Assembly: GCF_003261055.1 (NCBI RefSeq)
Contig: NZ_CP030073.1
Location: 7,564,001 to 7,628,000 of the forward strand
Direction of reading: 5' to 3'
DNA length: 64,000 nt
Source: Streptomyces cadmiisoli
GTDB lineage: Bacteria > Actinomycetota > Actinomycetes > Streptomycetales > Streptomycetaceae
Part shown: in pieces, positions 1-8,541 of the stretch
Layout: every line of letters starts with the position of its first letter
Numbering within the stretch: position 1 is the stretch's first letter
Made by a program: the position numbers and the translations under genes
The notes under the pieces: generated by a model
Databases searched by the model: none
Seen by the model: the letters and a program-made list of their open reading frames with translations, nothing else
What the model was told of the DNA's origin: nothing

Positions 1-150
1 CAGTCGCTGCGGGGGTCGATCTGCCAGAGACCGGAGATGGCGAGGACGAACTCGTACCGGTGACTCCCGGCCGGATGGTGCCGGCCTCCTCGTTCGCCCG
101 GACCAGCATTTCGGCCGCGTCGACCACCGGCGTGGGTCCGGGCTTCTCCG
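1..150 (-). pseudogene. Remnant of a TetR-family regulator C-terminal region
   Basis: Read on the minus strand, about 119-150 to 57 gives a stretch containing [20 protein letters not shown], typical of the ligand-binding domain of TetR/AcrR regulators. Near 57-62 the frame shifts, and [15 protein letters not shown] then continues to the window edge in the other frame, again fitting TetR C-termini. No DNA-binding domain or start is visible. The rest may lie left of the window. The frameshift makes it look decayed, although a sequencing error would look the same. Confidence 0.4.
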
Positions 151-194
151 GCGCTCCGGGCGCGCTCGTGGCCGGGCGGATCGCGCCCGCCGGG

Positions 195-444
195 CCGGCT
201 CGCGCCGCACCCATGCCGACCGCAGCCGCCGGCTGTGGGAAGCCGGCCTCGACGAACGGGAGCCGACGAGGCTGAGGTCGCCGCTCGGCCTCGACCTCGG
301 CGCCCGCACCCCGAGGAGACGGCGCTGTCGATCGCCGCGGAGATCGTCGCGGCCCGGCGGGGCGGCACCGGCGTCCCGCTGACCGGATCGGGCGCGCCCG
401 TTCACCGCAACGGACCGGACCGCGGCGCCGAGGCGGCCGCCTGA
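195..444 (+). pseudogene. Remnant of an XdhC/CoxI-family protein (C-terminal part)
   Basis: From about 195 one frame gives [20 protein letters not shown] and then [15 protein letters not shown], the conserved C-terminal signature of XdhC proteins, which help insert the molybdenum cofactor into xanthine dehydrogenases. Near 311 a base is missing: the following [16 protein letters not shown] is in the next frame and runs to a TGA at 442-444. The N-terminal two thirds and a start codon are absent. The remnant faces away from the TetR remnant on its left, suggesting a deletion scar. I see no xanthine dehydrogenase subunits nearby. Confidence 0.5.
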
Positions 445-515
445 GCCCCGCGCGCGGGAGCCGTTCCTCGGCAGGGACCGGGCCGCGCATGCCCGGGCGG
501 CACCGGCGGGGCGGG

Positions 516-1835
516 TCAGACGAACCGGGAGCTCGGCACCGGCCCGGTCGAGTTCAGCCGCGCACGCTCGCCCCGCAGCCAGGTAGGGCGCACCGCGGCG
601 ACGAACGCGGCGAAGGCCTCGTCCGGGTCGTCCGGGGTCTCACCGTCGCCGCCGTCCGGCGAGGGATCGGCCCCTACGATCTCCGTGGCGATCTCCGCTT
701 CGGGACGGTCGTCGGCCGGTCCGCGCTCCACATCGCCGTCGGCGTTCACCCGCAGCTGCGAATCCCAGGGCGCCGCCACCGTCTGGTACAGCAGGGCGAC
801 GCTGTCGGCGGTGACGGCCGGGGCGTCGGTCCAGCAGCTGGCGTGCTCGTGCAGCACCTGCCCGGGCACGCGCTCGTGGAGCTGCCCGAGGATCCGGCGG
901 CTGTCCGGTGCGTCGGCCATCTCGTTGAGGTCGTAGGCGACGACGACGGTGTCCTCGCGGTCGGCCGCGAAGGGCTCGGCGGGAAGCCCGAGCACCTCGG
1001 CGGCGGCCAGCCCGAGGATCCGGCTGCTCCGGTCCGGCAGCAGCGACACGGACCGCGGGCGCGGTTCGGCGGCGTCCAGCAGCGCCTTCAGCCGGACCAG
1101 GCCGCGCAGGCACTGGTCGGCTGAGTCCTGGAACCATGCGAAGCGGCCCGTCATGCCGATGTCGTATCCGTGCGGGGAGATCACGCCGAGCACGGTGCCA
1201 CCGAGCACGTACTGCCAGCCACGCAGGTCGGTGAGGTCCAGGCCGGTCGCCGCGGCAGCGGCGGCGGCGCGCTCCAGCATCCGGTTCTGCCGTTCCCGGG
1301 CGGGCAGCCACTGCGGGTCGGTGGGATCGGGCAGCACCGCGTGCCGTTCCCGGGCGAGCGGGAGGTCGCCCGACATCAGGGCGTTGTGGACCAGCAGATA
1401 ACGATCCGGCCAGTCGGCGAGTGCGCTCTCGTGCCGGGTGAGGACGTTCACCGCCGCGTCGTGCCGCCCCTCCCGCTCGTAGGCCGACACCAGTTCACGG
1501 ACGACCGGCAGGGCGCCGGGGTTCAGGCGCAGTACCTCGGCCAGAGCCGGGACGGCCAGGTAGGACAGGCCGTGTTCCACGCAGGCGTAACCGAAGCCGT
1601 ACAGTGCCTCGGCGTGCCGTGGACGGGCCGCCAGCGCCTCCGCGGCCTGCCGCAGGTCGTCGATGCCCGTCTCCCGCGCCGCCCGGCCGACCACCAGTGC
1701 CACGTCGTCCAGGGGCAGTTGTTCCGCTCCGGACCGCAGCATTCGCAGGGCACCGGGTATGTCCCCGGTCTCCAGGGTCTCCCAGGCTTCGAGGACGTCG
1801 GGCGACTTCGGACGGCGATTCTTCCGCGAGAACAT
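516..1835 (-). CDS. TPR-like tetratricopeptide protein, function unknown
   Basis: The product has about 439 residues. The N-terminal half is alpha-helical with degenerate TPR-type repeats (for example AEALYGFGYACVEHGLSYLA and VVRELVSAYEREGRHDAAVN), and a C-terminal half carries an acidic tail. There is no signal peptide or membrane segment, so it should be cytosolic. I chose the ATG at 1835 (MFSRKN), preceded by GAGGAT; an in-frame start 12 codons upstream is less likely. It is a single gene reading away from DUF5997. Similar stand-alone tetratricopeptide proteins are common in Streptomyces, but I cannot assign a partner or pathway. Confidence 0.75.
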   Translation of the reverse strand: MFSRKNRRPKSPDVLEAWETLETGDIPGALRMLRSGAEQLPLDDVALVVGRAARETGIDDLRQAAEALAARPRHAEALYGFGYACVEHGLSYLAVPALAEVLRLNPGALPVVRELVSAYEREGRHDAAVNVLTRHESALADWPDRYLLVHNALMSGDLPLARERHAVLPDPTDPQWLPARERQNRMLERAAAAAAATGLDLTDLRGWQYVLGGTVLGVISPHGYDIGMTGRFAWFQDSADQCLRGLVRLKALLDAAEPRPRSVSLLPDRSSRILGLAAAEVLGLPAEPFAADREDTVVVAYDLNEMADAPDSRRILGQLHERVPGQVLHEHASCWTDAPAVTADSVALLYQTVAAPWDSQLRVNADGDVERGPADDRPEAEIATEIVGADPSPDGGDGETPDDPDEAFAAFVAAVRPTWLRGERARLNSTGPVPSSRFV

Positions 1836-1883
1836 GCGGAGATCCTCACCGAACGGAGGGCGCCCCCTCAACGCATTTCCGCG

Positions 1884-2282
1884 TCAGCTCCCGTCGTGCT
1901 CCGAGTCCCGCTCGGCGTCGCGCTTCTTGAGACGCGCGGCCTCCTTGCGCACCTCGGCCTGGGTGGCGCGCTCCTTCTCCAGCCACTGCGGCTGCTCCGC
2001 CTTCAGAGCGTCGATCTGCTCGGTGGTGAGCGGCTCGGTGACCCCGCCGCGCGCGAGTCCCGCGATGGAGACGCCCAGCTTCGCCGCGACCACCGGCCGG
2101 GGGTGCGGGCCGTTGCGCCGCAGCTCGCTCAGCCACTCCGGCGGATCGGCCAGGAGCGCGGTCAGCTCGGTGCGCGAGACGACTCCCTGCTGGAACTCGG
2201 CGGGGGTGGCGGGGAGGTACACGCCCAGCTTCTTCGCCGCGGTCGCGGGCTTCATCGTCTGGACGGTCTGGTGCGACTTCAT
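1884..2282 (-). CDS. DUF5997 family protein
   Basis: This is a 132-residue cytosolic protein that starts with ATG after GGAGGA. It opens with a lysine-rich MKPATAAKKLGVYLPATP segment, has a central helical domain (LTALLADPPEWLSELRRNG), then a region with VVAAKLGVSIAGLARGG, and ends in a charged coiled-coil-like tail. I recognise it as DUF5997, which in Streptomyces sits next to a stand-alone LysR substrate-binding-domain gene, as here: the two are divergent and only 58 bp apart. That arrangement suggests shared regulation. The molecular function is not known. Confidence 0.8.
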   Translation of the reverse strand: MKSHQTVQTMKPATAAKKLGVYLPATPAEFQQGVVSRTELTALLADPPEWLSELRRNGPHPRPVVAAKLGVSIAGLARGGVTEPLTTEQIDALKAEQPQWLEKERATQAEVRKEAARLKKRDAERDSEHDGS

Positions 2283-2340
2283 GTCCTCCAGACTATCCGC
2301 CGGATACGAGAGGCCTGACCACGGCGGGTAACCTGGCGGC

Positions 2341-3114
2341 GTGACAGGCTCGGCAGCACCTTCCTCGTTCCGGCTCGCCTACGTCCCGGGGGCGACCCCC
2401 GGCAAGTGGGTGAGGATCTGGCACGAGCGCCTGCCCGATGTGTCCCTGGACCTGCTCCCGGTGACCGCCGCCGAGGCGTCCGACGTGCTGCGCGACGGCC
2501 GGGCGGACGCGGGGATCGTGCGGCTGCCGGTGGACCGGACGGTCTTCAGCGCGATCCCTCTCTACACCGAGATGACAGTGGTCGTCGTCCCCAAGGACCA
2601 CCTGCTGACCGCGGCCGACGAGGTGACGGTCGAGGACCTCGCCGAAGAGGTCGTCCTGCACCCCCTCGACGACGTCGTCGGCTGGGAGCGGCCGCCGGGG
2701 GAGACGGCCTTCGAACGCCCCGCCACCACGGCCGACGCGATCGAACTCGTCGCCGCGGGCATCGGCGTCCTCGTCGTCCCGCAGTCCCTGGCCCGGCTGC
2801 ACCACCGCCGGGACCTGACCTACCGGCCGGTCGCGGACGCCCCGCAGTCCGCCGTCGCGCTGTCCTGGCCGGAGGACGCGCACACGGACCTGGTCGAGCA
2901 GTTCATCGGCATCGTCCGCGGCCGCACGGTCAACAGCACCCGCGGCCGCACCCAGGCCGGGGACCAGCCGAAGGACCAGCAGAAGCAGAAGCGCCGGGAG
3001 GACTCCCCGGCGCGGCGCAAGCCCGCCGCGGGCAAGGCCACGGGCCGCAATCCGCGCGGGCGGTCGGGCGGCACCGGGAAGTCCACCGGACGCGGCGGCC
3101 GCCGCCGGTCGTAG
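2341..3114 (+). CDS. LysR-type substrate-binding-domain protein without HTH
   Basis: This 257-residue protein starts at a GTG. Residues about 10-205 form a LysR-type effector-binding fold (FRLAYVPGATPGKWVRIWHE at the start, then ADAGIVRLPVD and TVVVVPKDHLLTAADEVTVE), but no winged helix-turn-helix precedes it. The last 50 residues are a low-complexity, highly basic Lys/Arg/Gly tail, which could bind nucleic acid. It may act as a ligand sensor or a non-canonical regulator. It is divergent from the DUF5997 gene across 58 bp, a pairing I recall from other Streptomyces. The start lacks a clear ribosome-binding site. Confidence 0.75.
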   Translation: MTGSAAPSSFRLAYVPGATPGKWVRIWHERLPDVSLDLLPVTAAEASDVLRDGRADAGIVRLPVDRTVFSAIPLYTEMTVVVVPKDHLLTAADEVTVEDLAEEVVLHPLDDVVGWERPPGETAFERPATTADAIELVAAGIGVLVVPQSLARLHHRRDLTYRPVADAPQSAVALSWPEDAHTDLVEQFIGIVRGRTVNSTRGRTQAGDQPKDQQKQKRREDSPARRKPAAGKATGRNPRGRSGGTGKSTGRGGRRRS

Positions 3115-3284
3115 CGCGCCGACCCGACCGCGGAGCATCGCGGCCCACCTGGGCGGCGCGCAGGCGACGGGCGCGGGCCGGCCCGGCTTCGGCGGTCGGT
3201 CGGGGCACTGCGATCCGGACCACGCCGTCCGCCGCCGGGCGAGCCCGCCCTTGCCGGTCGCCGTGCGCCCGGCAGGACGCTCCC

Positions 3285-3989
3285 TCAAGCGGCCCGAGCA
3301 GTCCGCACGAGCCAGTCGTACGCCGCCCGCGCCCTGAACTCCGACTGGCCGCCCCGCACGAGGAGGCCGGCGGTCGAGAATTCCGGCGCGTCGGCCTGGG
3401 CCGCGACATAGGGCACTGCGATGCAGCGCATGCCCGCCGCGTGAGCGGCGACCGCGCCGGGTGCCGCGTCCTCGACGACCACGCAGTCCGCCGGTCGTGC
3501 GCCGAGTCGGCGGGCGGCTTCCAGGAACACGTCGGGGGCGGGCTTGCCGTGCGCCACCTCGTCGGCCGAGACGACCGTGGGCAGGTGAGCGGCGAGCCCC
3601 GTACCGGTCAGGATCGCCGCGATCGCCTCCCGGGACGAACCCGACGCCACGGCCATCGGCACGCCCTCCGCCGCCAGCAGCTCGACGAACCTGCGCATCT
3701 CGGGGTACGCGCGCGTGGAGCGGCCGGCGAGTCGTAGGTAGCGGCGGTTCTTGGCGGTGAGCAGTTCGTCGACGGACGCGCTCAGGCCGTAGCGCCGCTT
3801 CCAGTGCTCGACCGTCTCCTGGGTGCTGATCCCGACGTACTGCTCGTGATCGGCCCAGGTGAAGTCCGGCACGCCGTGTTCGGCGAGCAGCCCCCGGCCC
3901 GCTTCGTAGTAGTTCGGCTCACTGTCCACGAGAGTTCCGTCGAGATCGAAGACGACCGCGATACCGCCGAGCTTGCCCATGGGCTCCAT
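3285..3989 (-). CDS. HAD-family hydrolase, phosphoglucomutase/phosphatase-like
   Basis: This is a protein of about 234 residues. The haloacid-dehalogenase motif I, VVFDLDGTLVDSE, is near the N terminus, motif II is VASGSS, and motifs III and IV are HGKPAPDVFLEAARRLG and VVEDAAPGAVAA. The helical cap between motifs I and II (GRGLLAEHGVPDFTW) puts it with beta-phosphoglucomutase-like sugar phosphatases. The substrate is unknown. The start may be ATG 3989 or the nearby ATG 3980; upstream codons to 4073 are unlike this family. Its start lies 26 bp downstream of the stop of the co-directional Lrp-type regulator gene, so the two may be co-transcribed. Confidence 0.8.
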   Translation of the reverse strand: MEPMGKLGGIAVVFDLDGTLVDSEPNYYEAGRGLLAEHGVPDFTWADHEQYVGISTQETVEHWKRRYGLSASVDELLTAKNRRYLRLAGRSTRAYPEMRRFVELLAAEGVPMAVASGSSREAIAAILTGTGLAAHLPTVVSADEVAHGKPAPDVFLEAARRLGARPADCVVVEDAAPGAVAAHAAGMRCIAVPYVAAQADAPEFSTAGLLVRGGQSEFRARAAYDWLVRTARAA

Positions 3990-4014
3990 GATGCCCGGGC
4001 CGTCCGTGACGTGA

Positions 4015-4491
4015 TCACGGGGTGGCGGCCCGGCCGATCGACTCGACCAGCGGCAGCAGACGGTGCGGCACACGTTCGCGCAGCGCCACCTCGGTCCGGG
4101 TGCGGACCACCCCCGGCAGGCTGATGAGCTTCTGGATCACGTCCTCCAGATGCGCGTTGTCACGTGCCACGACCCGGGTGAGGAGATCACCGCCGCCCGT
4201 GATCGAGAACGCCTCGACGATCTCCGGTACGGCGGCCAGCGCGTCGCCCACGTCGTCGAGGTGGCCCTGGGTGACCTCGATGTGCACGAACGCGAGCACG
4301 GGGTGGCCGAGCGCCGCGGGAGAGAGGGCGGGGCCGGAGCCGGTGATGACGCCGTCCCGTTCCAGGCGGTCCAGCCGGGCCTGGAGCGTGCCGCGGGCCA
4401 CCCCGAGGAGGCGTGCGTACTCGCGAGCGCTGGTCCGCGGCCGCTCCAGCAGCAGCCGCAGGATGCGGGTGTCGAGTTCGTCGACGGCCAC
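4015..4491 (-). CDS. Lrp/AsnC-family transcriptional regulator
   Basis: This is a protein of about 158 residues. It has an N-terminal AsnC-type helix-turn-helix (ELDTRILRLLLERPRTSARE, then ARLLGVARGTLQARLDRLE) followed by a RAM ligand domain (HPVLAFVHIEVTQGHLDDV, ITGGGDLLTRVVARDNAHLE). I chose the GTG at 4491, which follows a GGAGGGAGG ribosome-binding site. It is divergent from the FUSC permease gene across about 260 bp. Lrp-type regulators often control an adjacent transporter in response to an amino acid or small aromatic ligand, so the permease is a plausible target; that is inference. Confidence 0.85.
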   Translation of the reverse strand: MAVDELDTRILRLLLERPRTSAREYARLLGVARGTLQARLDRLERDGVITGSGPALSPAALGHPVLAFVHIEVTQGHLDDVGDALAAVPEIVEAFSITGGGDLLTRVVARDNAHLEDVIQKLISLPGVVRTRTEVALRERVPHRLLPLVESIGRAATP

Positions 4492-4753
4492 GGCGTTCCG
4501 CCTCCCTCCGTACTCACGAAGATCGTCACCGACTGTATCAACGGCGCGCCGCGACGGGATCGCGCCGGACCGCCCCGCCGTGGTCCGTTGGCCCGGCGAC
4601 GGCCCGGCGCGGCCTGGCATCACTGGGCCATTGGCTCAGTGGATCCGAGGCGACTTGAGCCAGTGGCGGACATGATGCTGTCATGGTGGTGTCGATGGCG
4701 CTGCGGATCCCGCGGCGCCTTTTCCATGCCGGTCGTCGTCGAGGGGGCGCGAA

Positions 4754-6253
4754 GTGCTGAAGAGGATGTTCGCGGCCCCGGATCCGGGGCGGACGCGGCT
4801 GCGTTTCGCGGCGCGCGCCGTCCTCGGCATCGGTCTCGCGGTCGTCGTCTGCGGCCTCGCCGGGCACTCCCTGGTGGGCGCCGTCACGGGCGGCCTCGCC
4901 GCGCTGCTCGCCCTCTTCACCGTCACCGACACCACCGTGCGCGGCCAGGCCCTCACCACCGCGCTGCTGCCGGCCGTCGGCCTTCCGGTGCTGGCCGCAG
5001 CCGCCCAGCTGCACGACCACCCCGTGGCCCGCGGCCTCACCTTCCTGGCGGTGGTCGGCGCGGGTGTCTACGCCCGCCGCTGGGGCCCGCGCGGACACAG
5101 CCTCGGGGTGTTCGCGTTCATGACCTTCTTCGTCGCGCAGTTCCTGCACGCCACCCCCGGGCAACTGCCCGAGCTGTACGCCGCCGTCCTGCTGTCCGTG
5201 CTCTGCGCGGCCGCGGTGCGCTTCGGACTGTGGTGCTACGAGCGCCGGCTGCCCCCGGCACCCGTGGTCGCCCCGCCGGACGGTGCCGGCCTCGCCCGTG
5301 TCACCACGCGCCAGGCGATCCAGGCGACCGCCGGAGCGGCCTTCGCGCTCGTCGTGGGGCAGCTCGTGTCCGAGGAGCGCTGGTACTGGGCGGTCGGCGC
5401 CACCTGGTGGATCTTCGTGAACACCACGTCGCGGGGCGAGACCCTGGTCCGCGGTTTCCGCCGGCTGCTGGGCACGGTGATCGGTATCGGCCTCGGTCTG
5501 CTCGTCGCCGTGCCGCTCCAGGGGGCCGCCGTGCCGTCGGTGGTGCTCGCCGCCGTGTGCGTGTTCGGCATCTTCTACACGGCCGCCGTGTCCTACACCT
5601 GGATGATGCTCTGCGTGACCCTGCTGGCCGAGCTGCTCTACGGCCTGCTGGGCGTGCTCGAACCCGCGCTGCTCGCGCTGCGCCTCGCCGAGACCGGCGT
5701 CGGCGCGCTGGGTGCCCTCCTGGCCGTTCTGTTCGTTCTGCCCGTCACCACCCACACGATCACCGACGCCTGGATCCGACGCGCCCTGCGCAGCGTCCAC
5801 GCCTGCACCGCCGAGGCGGCGGCCCGGCTGGCCGGCGACCCGGCGGCCGACCCGGCCCGGCGGGTGGCGGAACTCGAACAGCTCCTCGGCCGGGTACGCC
5901 TGTCCGTCGCCCCGCTGGTGCACCCGCTGAACCCCCTCCTGAGCCGCAAGAGCCGCGCCCGCCGCGTGTCGGCCCTGCTCGACGAGTGCGCCCGTGAGAT
6001 CCGTGGCCTGGTCGCGGTGGCCGCCGACCCGGAGGCCTCCCACGACGCCCGTCTGGCCGCCGCCTGCTGGCGCGTCCAGGCCGCGGTGGAGGCGCTCACC
6101 GGCGACGGCGCGGACCGGACGCCCGAGCCCGCGCCGTCGCAGGCCGCGGCCGAGCCCGCCGCCCTCGCCCACCTGCACGGACTGGAACGGGCGCTGGCCG
6201 AGCTGGCCGCACCGCTGCGCACCCCGGCCGGATCGTCCCTCGTCAACACCTGA
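4754..6253 (+). CDS. FUSC-family inner-membrane permease (aromatic acid/compound exporter-like)
   Basis: This is a 499-residue membrane protein with two blocks of hydrophobic helices. The first (residues about 20-175) includes LGIGLAVVVCGLAG and LALFTVTD; the second (about 190-330) includes FALVVGQLVSEERWYWAVGA and the family-typical WWIFVNTTSRGETLVRGFRR. A cytosolic helical tail of about 165 residues follows. The layout matches FUSC/YccS-type putative exporters. The start is a GTG after GAGGGGGCG. It is divergent from an Lrp-type regulator that may control it. The substrate cannot be read from sequence. Confidence 0.8.
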   Translation: MLKRMFAAPDPGRTRLRFAARAVLGIGLAVVVCGLAGHSLVGAVTGGLAALLALFTVTDTTVRGQALTTALLPAVGLPVLAAAAQLHDHPVARGLTFLAVVGAGVYARRWGPRGHSLGVFAFMTFFVAQFLHATPGQLPELYAAVLLSVLCAAAVRFGLWCYERRLPPAPVVAPPDGAGLARVTTRQAIQATAGAAFALVVGQLVSEERWYWAVGATWWIFVNTTSRGETLVRGFRRLLGTVIGIGLGLLVAVPLQGAAVPSVVLAAVCVFGIFYTAAVSYTWMMLCVTLLAELLYGLLGVLEPALLALRLAETGVGALGALLAVLFVLPVTTHTITDAWIRRALRSVHACTAEAAARLAGDPAADPARRVAELEQLLGRVRLSVAPLVHPLNPLLSRKSRARRVSALLDECAREIRGLVAVAADPEASHDARLAAACWRVQAAVEALTGDGADRTPEPAPSQAAAEPAALAHLHGLERALAELAAPLRTPAGSSLVNT

Positions 6254-6263
6254 ATGCCCCTGT

Positions 6264-6279
6264 TCTGGTCTAGACCTCC
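6264..6279. promoter_or_regulatory. Candidate DasR-binding site (dre)
   Basis: The sequence TTCTGGTCTAGACCTC has the perfect 10-bp palindrome GGTCTAGACC at its core. As I recall, the DasR-responsive element consensus is ACTGGTCTAGACCACT; 13 of 16 positions agree. DasR is the GntR regulator of N-acetylglucosamine use in Streptomyces. The site lies about 55 bp upstream of the lactonase start and just after the FUSC stop, a sensible promoter position. An N-acetylglucosamine-kinase-like gene lies 2-3 kb downstream. Confidence 0.6.
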
Positions 6280-6332
6280 CGTGATCGACTGCTACGGTCA
6301 CGGAGGACTACCAGGATCGAGAGGACACAGCG

Positions 6333-7361
6333 GTGGCGGACGGCGGGCGGCGCAGGGCATACATCGGTTCGTTCACGGCCGCCGGCGGCCCCGGGCTGGT
6401 GACGGCGGCGGTGGACCCGGCGAGCGGGGCACTGACGGTCCTGAGCAGCGCGGCCGGCCTGCCGGACCCCTCCTATCTGGCCGTCGCGCCCGACGGCGAC
6501 ATGCTCTACGCGGTCAGCGAGACGGCGGACGGCGCGGTCGCCGCCTACCACCTGAAGGGCGACGCCCCCGAACCCGCCGGACCGCCGGTCCGCGTCCGGG
6601 GCGACGGGCCGACCCACCTCAGCGTGTTCGCCGGGCACGTGCTGACCGCCAACTACGGCTCCGGCAGTGTCACCGCCGTGCCGCTCCGTCCGGACGGCAC
6701 CCTCTCGGACGCCACGCCCGCGGTGCACCGGCACACGGGCGCCGGACCGCACACCCCACGCCAGCGAGGGCCGCACGCCCATCAGGTGCAGCCCGACCCC
6801 AGCGGACGGTGGGCCGTCAGCGTCGACCTCGGCACGGACTCCGTGCGGGTGTGCGCCCTGAGGGGCGGCGCCCTCGTACCGCACCGGGAGACGGCCCTGC
6901 GACCCGGGTCCGGTCCGCGGCACCTCGCCTTCCACCCGGGCGGGCGCCACGCGTACGTGGTCAACGAACTCACGCCGAGCGTCACCGTCTGCCGGTGGGA
7001 CGCCGCCGAGGGCGTCCTGCGGCCGCTCACCGAGACCCCCGTCCTGCCCGGTGCCGCGGCCGGCGAGGCCTACCCGTCCGGCATCGTCGCGTCCGCCGAC
7101 GGCCGGTTCGTGTGGACCGCGACGCGCGGCGAGGACGTGCTGTCCGTGTTCGCCGTGGACGGCGACTCGCTGACCCCGGCCGGCACGGTGCCCTGCGGGG
7201 GCCACTGGCCCCGCGCGATCGCCGAGTCGGGAGGCTTCCTGTACGTCGCCAACGAGCGTTCCGGGGACGTGACCTGGTTCTCCGTACACCAGGACACCGG
7301 CCTGCCGCGGCGCGCCGGGTCGGTCCCGGTGACGGCAGCGTCCTGCGTGGTGTTCGGCTGA
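6333..7361 (+). CDS. Lactonase-family beta-propeller protein (6-phosphogluconolactonase-like)
   Basis: This 342-residue protein starts at a GTG. Successive blades recur (YIGSFTAAGGPGLVTAAVD, PSYLAVAPDGDMLYAVSE, THLSVFAGHVLTANYGSGSV, HQVQPDPSGRWAVSVDLGTD, GPRHLAFHPGGRHAYVVNE, PSGIVASADGRFVWTATRG, WPRAIAESGGFLYVANE), the pattern of seven-bladed lactonase/Pgl proteins (PF10282). There is no signal peptide, so it is cytosolic. Its probable reaction is hydrolysis of a sugar lactone such as 6-phosphogluconolactone. A candidate DasR operator precedes it, suggesting induction with amino-sugar catabolism. A strong hairpin follows. Confidence 0.85.
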   Translation: MADGGRRRAYIGSFTAAGGPGLVTAAVDPASGALTVLSSAAGLPDPSYLAVAPDGDMLYAVSETADGAVAAYHLKGDAPEPAGPPVRVRGDGPTHLSVFAGHVLTANYGSGSVTAVPLRPDGTLSDATPAVHRHTGAGPHTPRQRGPHAHQVQPDPSGRWAVSVDLGTDSVRVCALRGGALVPHRETALRPGSGPRHLAFHPGGRHAYVVNELTPSVTVCRWDAAEGVLRPLTETPVLPGAAAGEAYPSGIVASADGRFVWTATRGEDVLSVFAVDGDSLTPAGTVPCGGHWPRAIAESGGFLYVANERSGDVTWFSVHQDTGLPRRAGSVPVTAASCVVFG

Positions 7362-7374
7362 CCCCCGGCGTGCG

Positions 7375-7407
7375 AAGGGCCCGCTCCGGCGTACGGAGCG
7401 GGCCCTT
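7375..7407. terminator. Bidirectional intrinsic-type terminator hairpin
   Basis: A perfect 14-bp stem (AAGGGCCCGCTCCG and its complement) with a GCGTA loop lies between the convergent lactonase and chelatase-like genes, with a short T run on the right. It can serve both genes. Confidence 0.8.
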
Positions 7408-7431
7408 GTCGTACGACCGGACGCGGGTGGT

Positions 7432-8355
7432 TCAGCGGGTCGGAGCGCCCTGCGGCTGCGGCGGCGCGATACCCAGCGCCGTCGTGTACTTGGCCAGCGC
7501 GAGCTTGCCGATCGCCGGGTAGGCGCCGAGCGGCTCGGCGGCGGCGCAGCCCGCCTCCTTCGTGGCCTCCTCGACCAGGCCCGGGTCGATCTCGGGACCG
7601 ATCAGGTACGGCGCGAGCGCCAGCTGCTGCGAACCCGAGGCGCGCAGCTGCTCCGCGACGGAGGCGATCGAACCCTCCTGGTCCAGGGCCGCCGCCATCA
7701 CCGGCACGGCGAGCCGCGCGGCGAGCAGCATGCCGGTGATCCCGGCCGTCTGCACGGCCTCCTCGCCGCCCACGGAGGCCAGGATGATGCCGTCCGCGGC
7801 GGTCGCCACGGTGAACAGCCGGGCACGGTCGGCGCGGGCCAGACCGGCCTCGGACAGACGCACGTGCAGGCCCTCGGCGAGCAGCGGGTGCGGTCCGAGC
7901 ACATCGGTCAGTTCGGCCGCGACGCGGCTGTCCATGACCGCCTGGCGGAACCGGCGCAGCAGTGCGCTGTCGGGTCCCGCGAGCAGCGGCACGACGACGG
8001 CGACGGGGCCCTCCGGCTCCCTGACCTCCATACCCGCGGCGAGCGCCTGCTCGTACCGGGCGGTGCGCTCGTCCGCGGCGTGCGCCAGTACGGCCTGGAG
8101 CGCGGGGAACTCCTCGTCGTCACCGTCGAGGTACCCGATCCGGGCGTCGAGGCCGGGCAGCTCGGAGCGCGCGATGCTCACGACCTCCTCGGCGATACTG
8201 CGCGTGGCCGTGCCGGGCGTGCCCGGCACCGCGAGGACGAGCGCGGGCGCGCCCTCGGGAGCCGCCAGGGGCTCGGGTCGGCGGTGCCGCCCGGGCTGGC
8301 GGGGTCGCGGCATTCGTACTGGTAGGCCGGACGCGGGCCCAGTGGGGGAGCTCAT
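7432..8355 (-). CDS. Sirohydrochlorin chelatase-like (CbiX-type) protein lacking catalytic histidines
   Basis: This is a 307-residue protein with two ferrochelatase-like halves. The first begins ALVLAVPGTPGTATRSIAEE and contains VAVVVPLLAGPDSALLRRFR; the second contains LGPHPLLAEGLHVRLSEAGL and GGEEAVQTAGITG. The spacing matches CbiX-type chelatases, which insert metal into sirohydrochlorin. In working enzymes the first segment reads HGSR or HGTR and the second carries another histidine; here they read PGTP and PDSA. It is probably not a chelatase, and may be a paralog with a binding or scaffold role. The first 40 residues are a proline/arginine-rich tail not typical of the family. Confidence 0.7.
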   Translation of the reverse strand: MSSPTGPASGLPVRMPRPRQPGRHRRPEPLAAPEGAPALVLAVPGTPGTATRSIAEEVVSIARSELPGLDARIGYLDGDDEEFPALQAVLAHAADERTARYEQALAAGMEVREPEGPVAVVVPLLAGPDSALLRRFRQAVMDSRVAAELTDVLGPHPLLAEGLHVRLSEAGLARADRARLFTVATAADGIILASVGGEEAVQTAGITGMLLAARLAVPVMAAALDQEGSIASVAEQLRASGSQQLALAPYLIGPEIDPGLVEEATKEAGCAAAEPLGAYPAIGKLALAKYTTALGIAPPQPQGAPTR

Positions 8356-8541
8356 GGCGCCGCATGTTACTGGCTTCGTGGGCTCCCCTGTTCGGGGAGG
8401 GTGCAGGTGAGCGGTATCCGTCCGGTTTTGTCTGATGATTTACGCACGGATCGGAAGTGATCGGTCGGATTCTGTGCGGTGGATGATGAAATACGGCGCA
8501 TCAAGTGCCACATGTCCGACATGCGATGCGCGGTGATCCCG

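Noticed and set aside
4063..6301. Long open frames on both strands under the FUSC gene (644 and 587 codons)
   Set aside because: They are shadows of the FUSC coding sequence: the translations are low complexity and rich in Arg/Gly/Pro with no domain.
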